Assembly: GCA_015501055.1 (NCBI GenBank)
Contig: JADNYV010000082.1
Location: 84,844-148,843 of the forward strand
Reading direction: 5' to 3'
Source of the DNA: Mucidula mucida
Lineage: Eukaryota; Basidiomycota; Agaricomycetes; Agaricales; Physalacriaceae
DNA length: 64,000 bases
In this document: positions 24,083 to 34,742 of the stretch, in pieces
Numbering within the stretch: position 1 is the first letter of the stretch
How the letters are laid out: every line of letters starts with the position of its first letter
Notes under the pieces: generated by a model
Databases searched by the model: none
The model's input: only the letters and a program-made list of their open reading frames with translations
What the model was told of the DNA's origin: nothing
Made by a program: the position numbers and the translations under genes

Positions 24083-24450
24083 ACATATATCGCGTCGAAA
24101 GTACGATGAGCGGATAAGACAAAGTGACGAACGAAACAGGAACGATCGGTAACCCTAACCCACGTACAAGCCGGCCTGCCGCTCGTGCTTTTTTGAACTC
24201 CGAAGTGAGCCTCACAGGGTACCCCCACATAGGCTCAAGACTAGACCTAGGCCTTCCTTCCAATAAACGTTATCCCAACGTTATCCACCCACCAGCATTA
24301 CACACCACGTGACGTTTGGCCCCTGCCGTGCCTGCGCGAAATTCGCCCCAGTCATGTCAACCTCGTTGATACCTTTTCAACGGCGCTCAAGCGTGTTGAA
24401 TTAGCGTCGAAATAGCCTGCATTGTACAGTAGATATGAAGCAATTGTCCC
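24083..24450. other. Intergenic, nothing recognised
   Basis: No coding pattern, repeat or RNA gene identified between the DUF6589-like gene and the possible short gene at 24451-24978. Confidence 0.4.
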
Positions 24451-24978
24451 CTATAGTGTTTTTGGGGCCCTCAAATCCGCCAAAATCGCCGGAGTCCTAG
24501 GGTCATTGATTACTCCCGGTGCTTGTACTTGGGTACATTGTACAGCCTCAGGGAAATAGCCGACGGGTGCCGGTGAATTACCAGGTTCGAAGGACCTTGA
24601 AAGCCCCTCATCTTGTGTATGCCGCCGCCTGCGAAGACTCGACCGCCGTCGCACTAGCTGGAAGTGTTTTGTGGAATATGCGTAGTAATTGTGCCCGGTC
24701 CTCTGCTGCCTTTTTTCGCTTCTCGATCCGCTGCCTGTATGTCCAGATGAGCTGGCACCCAGTGCACTTCGACTCGTATCCCGGGATGTTTCCGCTGGAC
24801 GTTGTTGACTGCTTGGTCTTTCATTTATGTTATCGACCTCCATCGCCCACGCGGTACTCATTCTGTCTGAGCTTAAGCTTTCATTTCGTCTACTCGTCCG
24901 TCTGCGTAATGTATACATTTTATCAGGCTTCATCTCGACGACTCTAGTTCGCCCAAATTCGTGGGGCAGCACTTCCAT
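24451..24978 (-). CDS. Possible short Ser/Arg-rich protein
   Basis: 175-codon open frame with an ATG near the divergent kinase-like gene. It is basic and low in complexity (LRRRTSRRNES, TGSGSRSEKRQQR), with no recognised domain, signal peptide or membrane segment. It could be a real lineage-specific gene or a chance frame in GC-rich DNA. Confidence 0.22.
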   Translation of the reverse strand: MEVLPHEFGRTRVVEMKPDKMYTLRRRTSRRNESLSSDRMSTAWAMEVDNINERPSSQQRPAETSRDTSRSALGASSSGHTGSGSRSEKRQQRTGHNYYAYSTKHFQLVRRRSSLRRRRHTQDEGLSRSFEPGNSPAPVGYFPEAVQCTQVQAPGVINDPRTPAILADLRAPKTL

Positions 24979-25168
24979 TCTGGGCTGGACGTCTCGCTTT
25001 TTCTTCCGTATTTCTTATAACGATGTCCTTCCACGTGCATTCCAACTGTCAGTGGGCAACATGTAAGAACACTTTTCTGTTCATCATTGCGGAAAACATG
25101 TGCATAAAGCACGTACTTATGTCTGTAGCATCGCTCTCTCTAATTGACCCCCACCTGAGTCGCTCAAG

Positions 25169-27334
25169 ATGTCGTCTGTGTCTAATGTGAAGAAGAAAGG
25201 AAAAGATACACTCCCAGTCGTAGTGGCAGCAGTAAAGACCGTCAAGGTACGTGGTGCATCCTGTCAATACACCTCATCATGCTGAGTATGCTTGTAGGAC
25301 GCCACAAGCGGCGTGGTAGTTCTTGCTCCTGCAACCGCCATTGCCGTAGCAATCGTGCAAAAGCTAGCAAAGGCGGTTGACAACGCGGACCGTTGTAACT
25401 TGATGATAGAGTGCATCGTTAACCTTTTAAACGCGGTCGCCAAGGGATGTGAAGGCGCATCGGGGAAGCCGGAAGTAACAGACAGAGTCAAGACGTTGGA
25501 ACAGTACGTTCAGGAGCTTTTTGAGTTTCTCATCTCACTGCGACTATAACAGCGACCTGGAGGAGATTTGCAAGAGTGTGGAGGCAGTGATGAAAGCTCA
25601 AAATCGCTGGCGCTATGTGGTTCCTGAGAAATACGGGAGTCAGCTGGATGCTTTGGATTCAAAAATGAAACATTGCTTAGACAAGTACCAGGTGTGTCAT
25701 TGCGAATCCTTTAGTTTTTTCGTCGTTCTCAAGGGTTCACATGTAGATAACAGCCATTGCATACAATGTTGAGCATCAGAATAGAGAACTTAGGCTCGTG
25801 AGCGAGGCTATGGAACGTCTGAATGGCAAGTTAGGACAGTCGAGTATTAGCGGAGTGGACCCGAACGGGGTAGGTTAACCATTCGTTCTCGCTGCACCCC
25901 AATCCTGATAGAGCAAATTGGTGTGCAGCTCACGGCCGACGAAGAACTTACTACTGGGACATGCGAATGTCCACCAACAATACTGGCAGTAACGCGTTGG
26001 CTTCAGAAACAGGCTCCGTGGAGTAGTATTGGCGATATCGCGCCGAACATTGCTCAGGATGTGATCAATATGCTTCAGTCGGTATAGTGATGTTGCTGAT
26101 ACTGTGTCGTCATACTAACATCTATTCAGTACCTTGACCTCAACCCCGCTTACGAAACTCAATATCGAGGGAAGCTTATGAAGTCCTTGTATGCATTGGC
26201 CATGCATTACAATGCGCTTCCACGCCAGCTAGATGTTCGGACATCTGATATCAACAGTGTCGACGATGCCCCACGGTGTGGCGGAGGTTACTTTGCAGTA
26301 AGTGTTCTTGTTCCAAGAAACAATAATTCGTCCATGGACATGCAGGATATCCACGGAGGCAAGTATCAGGGAAGATCAGTATGCTTGAAGGTCCTGCGAA
26401 TACATTCTCACGGGCCACTACGAATGGATCTGGTGAAGAAGGTATAACAACGCTCTCGTTCGCTTTTGCTACGACTATAGACCCGAGATATTAGGCGTTT
26501 TGTGAGGAAGCTTTGACGTGGTGACAGTTCTCTCATCCCAATATTCTTCGTTTATATGGCGTCAGCGCTGAGGTTATTCCTGGGCGTCTTTGTTTGCTCT
26601 CGCCGTGGATGGATGATGGTAACGTCAATGACTATTTGAGACGCCATCCGCATCACGATCGTTGGCAATGTGTGCGTCAATCTTCTTGGATATACTTAAT
26701 TGGCGCTGGTACTGATTTGACTCCTCAAACTCTGGGATGTCGCTTCCGGTATGGAGTACCTGCATAGCCTCAATCCCTGTGTCGTACACGGAAACATACG
26801 CGGAGTAAGTTTTTGGTACTTCGTTTTCTAACATATAAGGAAAGTTGTTCTCTCCAGACAAACATTCTAGTGACAGAAGATGCACACTGCTGCCTAGCCG
26901 ATTTTGGAATCAGTCGCGTTGAAGGAACGCCACCGACGGATCAAGCTTTGGTTTCCCGAGGCGCCATTCGATGGCTTCCAGCCGAATCATTCGATGACGA
27001 GTCGGAGGATAACCCAGTGTTGCCGAAGAAAATTGATACTTACTCGTTTGGTTGCACCGTCATTGAGGTCAGTTCTCTCAGTCACACAGTATCGTGCACG
27101 TTGACAGTGGACTGATAGATCTAGACTGGACAGCCACCATACGCGGCGTTGCGCACGGACGCTGCCGTTCTTAAGCACATTCTCTCAAAGACACCACCTC
27201 CTCAACCGCTCCCACACATACTCCCAACTACAATATGGGACGCGGTTGTGGCTCCCTGTGTATCATTCTACCCACAAGATCGGCCCTCATCTTCGGCAAT
27301 CCTTGACGCCCTTCGTAAACTGGCGAAGCCTTGA
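25169..27334 (+). pseudogene. TKL-type pseudokinase with helical N-terminal domain, decayed
   Basis: Exons 25169-25246, 25298-25503, 25553-25691, 25747-25869, 25929-26081, 26130-26297 and 26346-26441 splice in phase, then 26497 onward. The N-terminal 200 or so residues are helical (AIAVAIVQKLAKAVDNADR...) and recall the four-helix bundle of MLKL-like proteins. The kinase domain follows: glycine loop GGGYFA/DIHGGKYQG, CLKVLRI lysine, FSHPNILRLYGV, LDVASGMEYLHS region, VVHGNIRGTNILV, LADFGISR, WLPAESF, TYSFGC, TGQPPYA, and end DRPSSSAILDALRK at 27334. The catalytic-loop Asp is Asn (HGN). An in-frame TGA (26522-26524) sits where an Arg codon is expected, and the intron after 26670 has no AG acceptor before LWDVASG. 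Probably non-functional in this strain. Confidence 0.75.
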
Positions 27335-27587
27335 GCAATGCATACCAGCCAGCCCCCTCCAAATCGCAAAATACTATACCTCCCATGATTTATGCTTCCT
27401 ACGTATAACCTTTATTCAACGCCGTTTCTAAATTCGTTTACATCTACGCGGTATAATTAATTGTCATAGCTACATCGAATCAGAGCCGGGATGATCTATG
27501 AAACGTTCGCAACGTGCAGCGTTCAGTGACATTTATGTACGGCGATCATGATGATCGATGAAATCATGCAAGTTGCCTCTTTCCGTC

Positions 27588-28349
27588 ATGCAGCAGCAGC
27601 AGCCCTACTTTGAGAGCGTCAAAGTACACTCCCTGCTTCCCTTTCCCTTTCCCTCTGAGTCTAACACCCTCTCCTCCTCCTTAGTCCTTCGCCGACGTCC
27701 CGATCCACGATGACGGGATCGACGCGCACGCGTTCCTCGAGGCGTCCGACGGCCTCGTGGGCATGTTCGACCTCCTCGGCTCAGGCGTCTTTGGCTTCGT
27801 GCAGTCCGATATCCGGAACAACATACGCGTGAGCCTTGCACTTTCTTTCTTGGCTCGAGTAAACGGTCCTGGACCTAGGACGTCCGCACGCACTACCACG
27901 CCCTCGAGCGGCCCAAGACCGTGGAAGTGATGCTCCCGGGGTGGGGCGACCCGGGCCGCGGCGCACTCGTGCGCCTCGTGCGCGGGCTGGCGTTCACGTG
28001 TGTCGCGCTGCAGAACATGCAGGCGCACCCCGCGCGCGACCTCCATGCGTGCTTCAAGGCGTCGTATGACAGCGTGCTTAGGCATCATCATTCTTTTGTC
28101 ATTCGCTCTGTCGTTAACGTGCGTTTGTCCTTTGTTCTCTTGCGTGTGTGATGATGTTGATTGAAAGCGGGAATTTACTAGGTTGCCCTCCGCGCTGTCC
28201 CGCACCGCAAGGATTTCTACTCCCGGATAGCGCAGGGAGCGCCACATGACAAGCTAGATGAGGAGCTGAGGAGGTGGCTGGCTGGTCTGGATACCATTGT
28301 GATTAGGCTCACGGTGTTTCTGAAGGAGGGCGGCTTTGGGGTTGTTTGA
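27588..28349 (+). CDS. Glycolipid transfer protein (GLTP / HET-C2 family)
   Basis: Cytosolic carrier that moves glycolipids between membranes. Exons 27588-27623, 27685-27828, 27879-28118 and 28182-28349 join in phase 0 to give 195 residues, near the family length of about 200. The start MQQQQPYFESVK precedes the first intron and restores the family N-terminus. Recognisable blocks: IDAHAFLEASDGLVGMFDLL, GSGVFGFVQSDIRNNIR (headgroup-site Asp and Asn), VRLVRGLAFTCVALQNMQ, SYDSVLRHHHSF (His) and AVPHRKDFYSRIAQG. Where animal GLTP has Trp in LWLKRGL, this protein has VRLVRGL, so the stacking Trp is an Arg. No disruption seen. Confidence 0.88.
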
Positions 28350-29455
28350 TTTCTTCATCATTTTGACGGTTGGTACTGTTGATTTCACGATTATCTGCTC
28401 CCAATACCGCCAGTGGCGCATCTATATCCACTTTGTCTGACTGCTGAGGATTTCCTTTAGCTAGATGCTCAGTTTCTTCGATACGGGCTGCTTTTTTTTC
28501 TTGTATATATGTACATTGTACAGTACTTACTTAGTACCTGGATGTTTTACCGCAAGTGTTAACAGCTATGTGAGAGAAAGGATGGCACTCAGTGTACGAG
28601 ATCAAGTTTAGAGGAAGAAGCTTGCAGAGCTCAGCCTTATCGTCATGTCTTTGGGTCAAGTCAAAAGGCTGATAAGACGCGACATAGATATGCCATTCTA
28701 GAGTCAAATGACAAAATGAAGGAAAGGGACGGTATATCAAAAGGGCTGACCTTGACAAGGTAGTAGCGTAGGTAGCAAGAATACATCTGCGGAGAAAGAT
28801 ATGGGTGTTATAATGGCAGAAAGAGATGGGCGTATCTTAGATGCGCGCCCACTGTATATCTGACCGGTGGTGCTGCACCTCAGATCAATTGCTTTTTGGT
28901 TGCTTCTTCGGTCCGACTGGGAAACCTAGAAGCACGATACCGATGTGATTACAGACAACCTTTTCACTGAGAGCCGCCTCGATGGTTCAGAGGCGCACGC
29001 GAGGGAGGTGGGCGATCACTTCTAGTATGTGAGTGAGTGCGGGTACATTTAGAACCACGGCGCGTACATTGACAATTCCCTAGTGCCCCAGCGTAGCTGC
29101 TACGCGTATTACTTTGGCCGAGCCACCGTGGCCTACTTTGATTCACATTTTTACCGGTGATTCAAAGAATCTCCGTGTATCCGTTACAGGTTAAGGTATG
29201 GCTACCAGTGTCCAAGTTGCAAGATACAGTAATATATTCTTGCATATACTTGGCCTCACTGGAGTTGTACAGATAGCACTGTTAATCGAGGCTTAGAGCT
29301 TTCCACGCGTATTCCAAAGGCGCAACGATGCTCAAGGCTCAAGCAATCTGATCTCAACTGGCGCTACTATGTAATAAATAACAACTTCAGATACTCCATT
29401 CTGCACTGGTCAATGGTACATTTCATACTACAACTTGCTCTCTTCAATGATTGAA
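28350..29455. other. Intergenic, nothing recognised
   Basis: About 1.1 kb after the GLTP gene. Only short open frames without motifs; no repeat shared with other parts of the window was noticed. Confidence 0.4.
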
Positions 29456-29644
29456 CTATTTTCTAATGGCGTACAAGAACCCATCGTATCCTTTGCTTCC
29501 AACGGTACCGATGACAGTCGCTTCGACCTCCCTGTAATTCTGAATGGCCTTGAAAAGACGACAAACACTCTCCGGCTCGGCCCACTCTGCACGTTTCTTG
29601 CCAAAGTTGGACACTTCGCCATTCTGGACCACGTTGTCGACCAT
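29456..29644 (-). pseudogene. C-terminal relic of an O-methyltransferase (MdmC / CCoAOMT-like)
   Basis: 62 codons ending in ATVIGTVGSKGYDGFLYAIR, the typical last strand of class I SAM-dependent O-methyltransferases. It is preceded by VDNVVQNGEV, which matches the DNVV segment after the metal-binding strand. The sequence upstream on the minus strand has a stop just before this block, and no Rossmann-fold or SAM motif was found. Gene remnant rather than a working enzyme. Confidence 0.5.
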
Positions 29645-31221
29645 TCAGCATATCACGCCACTGTTGGGATCATTTCTATGGCAGCTATGTTGTGGGTCAC
29701 AAAAGTCGTTTTTTTTTTTGGCCGCGAATCGCAGGCAGGCGTCTCGTCATTTTATCGGCAGTAGAATGTTGCTCAACGTACTAGTTCAAGTTCGGAAAGA
29801 CACATATCACGTTTGAATGTGAAGTCCTCCCGTCATCATTGATTTTCCGTCACAGCGGCTTTCTCCCAAGTAATTCCACGCTGGCGAGTGTGCATGTCAT
29901 TCAGTCCAAGGACTGGTCTAAGTCGGGCTGTGTGCTTTCCTGCCATGTTCTTGTATATGTGTAAGGCAAGTCACACAAACTTTGTCTTGCACATAAGAGG
30001 TGTTTGGATAGGGAGCAAAATGTGGGGATGGGGGTTGTGGGGGGACACAACAATGCTGCCAAGCGGCTGTCAAAGTGTGGAGGTGGATGCCCGACTTGGA
30101 GAGGCAGAGGACGATGTCGTGCCCAGTACACAAGGAGAATGGGTTTGAGGGAAGGAGAGAGTAAACCCAAACATACCACACGGAGCACGCAACACTCACT
30201 GAGGGTGTACTTGAACCAACCAGACCCGAATCTCCACACAAAGCAGTGTGAGTAGAACAAGGTAAGCCTGTTTCTGGAAGTAGGTAGCAAAGGCAGGTTG
30301 TAGAGGAATAATGAGTGTTGATATGGTGAAAGCAGGTCTTGATTGATGTGAGGCAAAGCAAGAGGTAAAAGAGGGAAGAGTAGAGGTTGATAGGTCATCT
30401 ATAGGGAGAGGGAGGTGATCTGATGAGGTAAGGTCAGAAGTGAGGTGAGGTGAGGTAGAGGTGAGGTGAGAGAGGAGAGGCTGGCTATTTTCTAGGCCAA
30501 GTGGATGGCAAACCCGGAGGAGAGCAGAGCCCGGATAACAAAAGTGAAAATGGACCCACCAACACATATAAAAAATTGCTCACTTCACAATACGACTCGG
30601 TCTCCACCCTACTTTCCAAGTCGCCAGGCTGCAAACTGAGGGACCGGTGTTGTACTCATTACTGCCGTAGGTATGAGAAGATCCAAAGAGGAGGAGAATG
30701 AGGGGAGGAGAGCTATTGACACGGATTGCCAGTGGCGGTCGCGTCGAGCAAGACGCACACGATCGCGGGCCCGAAATAGATCAGACAGTCCTTGACGATG
30801 TCATCGATATCGGGCCGGCTTAAGACTACACAGTGTTACACTCCTTGCCTTATCTAACACTGACGCTAGCCGTTCGCAAGCTCACGTAGCTTTAGCTAAC
30901 AATAATAGTACTTAGATGTCTTACCACGAGTGTTTAAACTAAGTTGCATCGAAAAGGCGCGCCTATGGATCCCGCGTCTTAGTTCACCACGGCATTTGTA
31001 CCACGTCGAAAACTCCGGCGCATACTAACTACAGTCGCCGTCAATCATAAACTCTGAGCAGAACCACAATACGCACACGCCGACCCCGCAGCAGCTTGAG
31101 ATGATGATGATAATGCATTACAACTACGTATGGAGGGACAGACCATCTACTGAAAATAATCCAAAACTTGGTATATACATAAAGCACGAAAACATTAGTC
31201 ACAACAATAACAACACACACT
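29645..31221. other. Intergenic with (GAGGT)n tract, no gene recognised
   Basis: A GAGGT-rich simple repeat lies at about 30439-30480. Long but low-complexity minus-strand frames (29901-30398) look like chance reading of Pro/Leu/Ser-rich codons. A T-run of about 11 lies at 29709-29719. A short protein-like stretch on the minus strand near 30720-30830 (IDDIVKDCLIYFGPA) could be an unidentified relic. Confidence 0.35.
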
Positions 31222-32994
31222 TTAAAAGTCCTCGCCCACCCTCTCCTCACACACAACAATCGCCCTACCCATCGTCCTTCTCGCCTCCACCGCCCGATTA
31301 ACGAGCGCGACATTTAAACTCGGGTCGCCCGCCACAACCACCCGGCCCAGGTTGGGCCACACCGGCACGCGATACATATCGTCCGTCTTCTCGTCCACCA
31401 ACAGCCTAAAGAACGCATTCGCATACAGCCCAGCCAGCGACAGCGTCGTCAACTGCGGAAACGCGCGCACCGCACTCGAATCTACACTGATCAACCCTTT
31501 AATCGACGACAGTGTGAGGTGCCGCAGGACAGGGTACGACGTGCAGTGCACTCGAAAGTACACGAGAATGCGACACCAGTCCGAGGATGTCACGTCTCGC
31601 ATAGTCAGCGACTCGAGCGCGGGAATGCTGAATATCTGCAAGAACGGGCATATCGTCGGCTGGCCCTGGCTGAAGAGGCGAATCTCGAGCGACTTGAGGG
31701 AAGGTATGCTGATAGACGGGCGGGTATGGCGTTCAAGGAGCTTTGCGGCGGTGTTGTCAATGTGTAGAAGCAGCGACTCGAGGTTGGGGGAGCCGCTGAG
31801 CATATCGGCAAGAAGAGGATAGGTGGGCCATACGACGAAGCGCAGCTCGAGAGTGGTAAGGTCCTTGAGGGGAAATGCGAGCCACGAAAGGTTGACTCTG
31901 TTTAGACGGACATGAGCGAGACGCGGGGAGAGACCGTTGCGGAAAAAGCTGGTGATGGGTGGAGAGATGGAGTCGTGGTATTTGAGGGAAGTGATCTCGA
32001 GCGTTTCAAGGAGGGGGGCCGAGACCTTTTTGAGGTTGGTCAATGCAGTGGGGAGCTCCTGTACGGAGGTGAGGGTGATGCGAAGGGAGCGCCATCGATT
32101 GGACTCGGGGGTGAGCTGGGCAAAGACGGTCTTGGCTGACAGGTTGCGACAGTCGATGCTGATGTCGAGGGGCAGCGACTGTGATCGTGTGAGGTGCTCG
32201 GTGACCCAGGCAATGGGATTCCGGAAATCCTTGATATTTGGCAGCTTGTCGACTGCCTTTTTTGAGCGGGATACATGGAGGGTTGTCCAGAGTGCTGGGG
32301 TGTGTATGGCCACCTGTCGCCATCGATGACAGACGTGCATGACTGTCGTCATAAACGGTGTTATTTTCTTGACCGTGATAGGCACATATGGCGACTTTGG
32401 CTCGCACAGCGACGGGTATGTCAGTGCTGAGCCCGCCTCAAAAATCAGGGTAAGCAGCTCGTTGGGGAGGGTGTGGATGATGTTTGAGGTGGACATGTCC
32501 TCCATGTCGTCGGGCGACCAGCGACTCGCCGCCGTTGTCGAGTAGAGGGTATGGCCGACTTCCATGTCAAAGCCCTACAGACGTTAGCCTAGTCTATTAC
32601 CAACTAATCGCACTCACTCTGGATATGCCGAATCCACCGCGGCGTAGGGTCTCTGACGGGGTCGAGGGCTTGGACTGGCAGCTACGCTCAGGGCGCGACG
32701 ACTGGCCGCGGTCGTTCCCAATGTCCTCATCGTCCGACTCGAATGAACGGTAGAGATGCCTCGGCGTCGGGTTGATAGGTAGCGACGCCTGGCGTGTATT
32801 GCCAATGACGTTGGGCGAGCTGACCGACGCCGGCACCGAGCAGCATGCATCCATTTCCAACAGCGAGCTCTCGTCGTCGTCGCCCTTGAGGTTGATGCGT
32901 CCGTGCCGCCGTTTGAGCGTACTGGAAAATCTGTCAGACGACCACAACACCTGCATCGCTGCGCTACCCACCTCATCTCTGCGGCAATATCCAT
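31222..32994 (-). CDS. F-box-like protein with leucine-rich tail
   Basis: Three exons: 32994-32972, 32930-32618 and 32574-31222, GT-AG and in phase, 562 residues. The start MDIAAEMR is chosen because intron 1 then joins to FSSTLKRRHGRINL in frame. A Ser/acid-rich N-terminus (about 110 residues) precedes the F-box: IIHTLPNELLTLIFEAGS ... MHVCHRWRQVAIHTPALWTTL. Leucine-rich repeats follow (TLELRFVVWPTYPLLADML, SLKSLEIRLFS, LESLTMRDV, LRHLTLSSIKGL). Probably an SCF ubiquitin-ligase adaptor; such genes are greatly expanded in Agaricomycetes. It shares a 173-bp divergent upstream region with the next gene. The frame is intact. Confidence 0.88.
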
Positions 32995-33167
32995 TAAAAG
33001 GGCAATCGGTCGTGGTCGACGTCGGCAGCGATGTCCACGACGATGGGCTCAACAATGAGCTGGGCGCTGGGCGTTAAGCGAGAGATGCACAGCCACCCTT
33101 CCAGTGCGATCCACGTGTCCGGTCCTTGCCAAACACCGCCACGCTTTTCTGCTTTCTTTCCACCATC
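32995..33167. promoter_or_regulatory. Divergent 173-bp intergenic promoter region
   Basis: Only 173 bases separate the start codons of the F-box/LRR gene (minus) and the ECM11-like gene (plus), so both promoters must lie in or overlap this stretch. A pyrimidine-rich CTTTTCTGCTTTCTTTCCACC precedes the plus-strand ATG. No TATA box is obvious. Confidence 0.45.
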
Positions 33168-34352
33168 ATGAGCGCACGCCAGCCATTCGTGCCCAATGGT
33201 GGTGCTGCCCGTCCCGCATCTCGCGCCGCGGCGAACAAGCCATCATTCAACCCAGATCGATCCAATCCACTGCACACTGATAAACCCTCTGATACACCTC
33301 TCAATCTGCAGAATCTCATGAAGAAAAAGCCGCACAAGAGTGGTAGCCGCCGCGATGATAATACCAAAGACAAGACCCTTCCTGGCTTTCCCAGACGTTT
33401 ACAAACATCGACACCCAACATCCTATCGCCCAGGCCCGTGCTTCCGCCCCAGTCCATGTCTCCGCTCTTCGATCCAAAGGCTCCTTCTCCCTCTGCTGAT
33501 CCGAAAGAAACGCATATATCCGCCTCATTCACCTCGACTGAATCCTTTGCTTCGCCTGATCACTCAAAGTTTCTCCAATCGCAATCCGGCTCCAGAATCC
33601 CTAGCAAACGTTCCAGAAACGACTTTGAAGACGATCAAGAAGGAGGCTACCCTTACGATGTTGCTTATTCAAACGCGAAGCGCTATAGGTTGGATGACGA
33701 CGTAAGCCTGCCATTCCTACAATCTTATTTTCTAACAACACTACCCAGGAAAACTCCAAATACGCAAACAGCAACTTTTCCCCTAGCCGCATGTCCAGCC
33801 CTCTCGCGCCCAACTACGAACCGAGCCCCCAAGCGCGCGCATTCCCTAGACATCGACAAGTCGAAGAACCCCAATACGAGCAACAGCCCCTCAGCCAGAA
33901 CAACTCACAAACGCAGCAAGAAGGCGGCGCATTGAACAAGCTCCTCGGACGCGATGCGGATCTCTTTATCGAGGAGCACACCGAGAACTACGATATTCTA
34001 ACCGAAAAGTGGAAGAACTGCACCATGGACGAATGGGTCGCTGGCGCCGATGGTGCGTACTCTCTCTCTTACGCGTCTCTGTCTGTCCATTCAAGCTTTG
34101 CTAGTGATTATGGGAAAGTACGGCAAGATTTTGGATTTCGTAAAGGGCCATATGACGTGCGTTGTTCTCGTTTCCGTGTGTACGGTCGTTGATGGATGGC
34201 AATACAGAACGAAGCTGAAGCTGTTTGCGACGTTTGATAAGCATGTTGACGCGCATAATGTTGTGCTGGACGATCGGGCCAAGGTTCTTAATGGTGTAAA
34301 GCAGCGCTTGGTCAAGGAGAGCGGTAATATTTTGGGTGCTCCGAAAGTGTAG
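33168..34352 (+). CDS. ECM11-like protein (tentative)
   Basis: Exons 33168-33701, 33749-34052, 34105-34156 and 34208-34352 join in frame to 344 residues. The first 240 residues are disordered, rich in Ser, Pro, Asn and Arg, with basic stretches (KKKPHKSGSRR). The C-terminal 100 are helical: EEHTENYDILTEKWKNCTMD, EW, GKILDFVKGHM, KLKLFATFDKHVDAHN and DRAKVLNGVKQRLVKESG. This resembles the C-terminal domain of the fungal 'extracellular mutant protein 11' family, linked in yeast to the synaptonemal complex and meiosis. Match judged by eye only. The frame is intact. Confidence 0.55.
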
Positions 34353-34742
34353 TGTGTCTGTTTGCTGTAATCTTTTTACAAAGCCTCTGCTGTATCGGTG
34401 AGCGGCGTCCTTGTAACTGTGTTTGGTTTAATGGAAATGGTTGTTTCGATGAAAAATACTCTGTTCTGTCCCAAAATCGTATTTCTCATTGCGCACATGT
34501 ACTTTGGTTGCAGCCATGTAAGCGCGCTCGTCTTCTTTGGGTGAAGGATGATGAGCGACAATCAGTGCGCACGGAAGTCGCTACGATTCGAGACTAGGTT
34601 TACCGGTCTATGCCTCTATTTCATTTCTTTCCATTTTGCTCCTTGTTTAACAAATATGTCCATCTCAACCAAATCCATGCCAGCTAAATACATATTGAGT
34701 ACATTATTCATATTGATACAACAGAGCTCTTGACTACAAATT
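34353..34742. other. Convergent intergenic region
   Basis: 390 bases between the 3' ends of the ECM11-like gene (plus) and the MDR gene (minus); presumed 3' UTRs and polyadenylation signals. No other feature recognised. Confidence 0.5.

Noticed and set aside
24451..24978. Ser/Arg-rich frame as a splicing factor
   Set aside because: No RRM or regular RS dipeptide repeats; only a weak hypothetical call was kept.
29901..30398. 165-codon minus-strand open frame with many Leu/Pro/Ser residues
   Set aside because: No domain, no splice logic and a low-complexity composition; both strands are open here, so it is more likely chance.
30720..30830. Short protein-like stretch IDDIVKDCLIYFGPA on the minus strand
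   Set aside because: About 35 codons only, no recognisable family and no adjoining exons found; kept only as a possible relic in the intergenic note.
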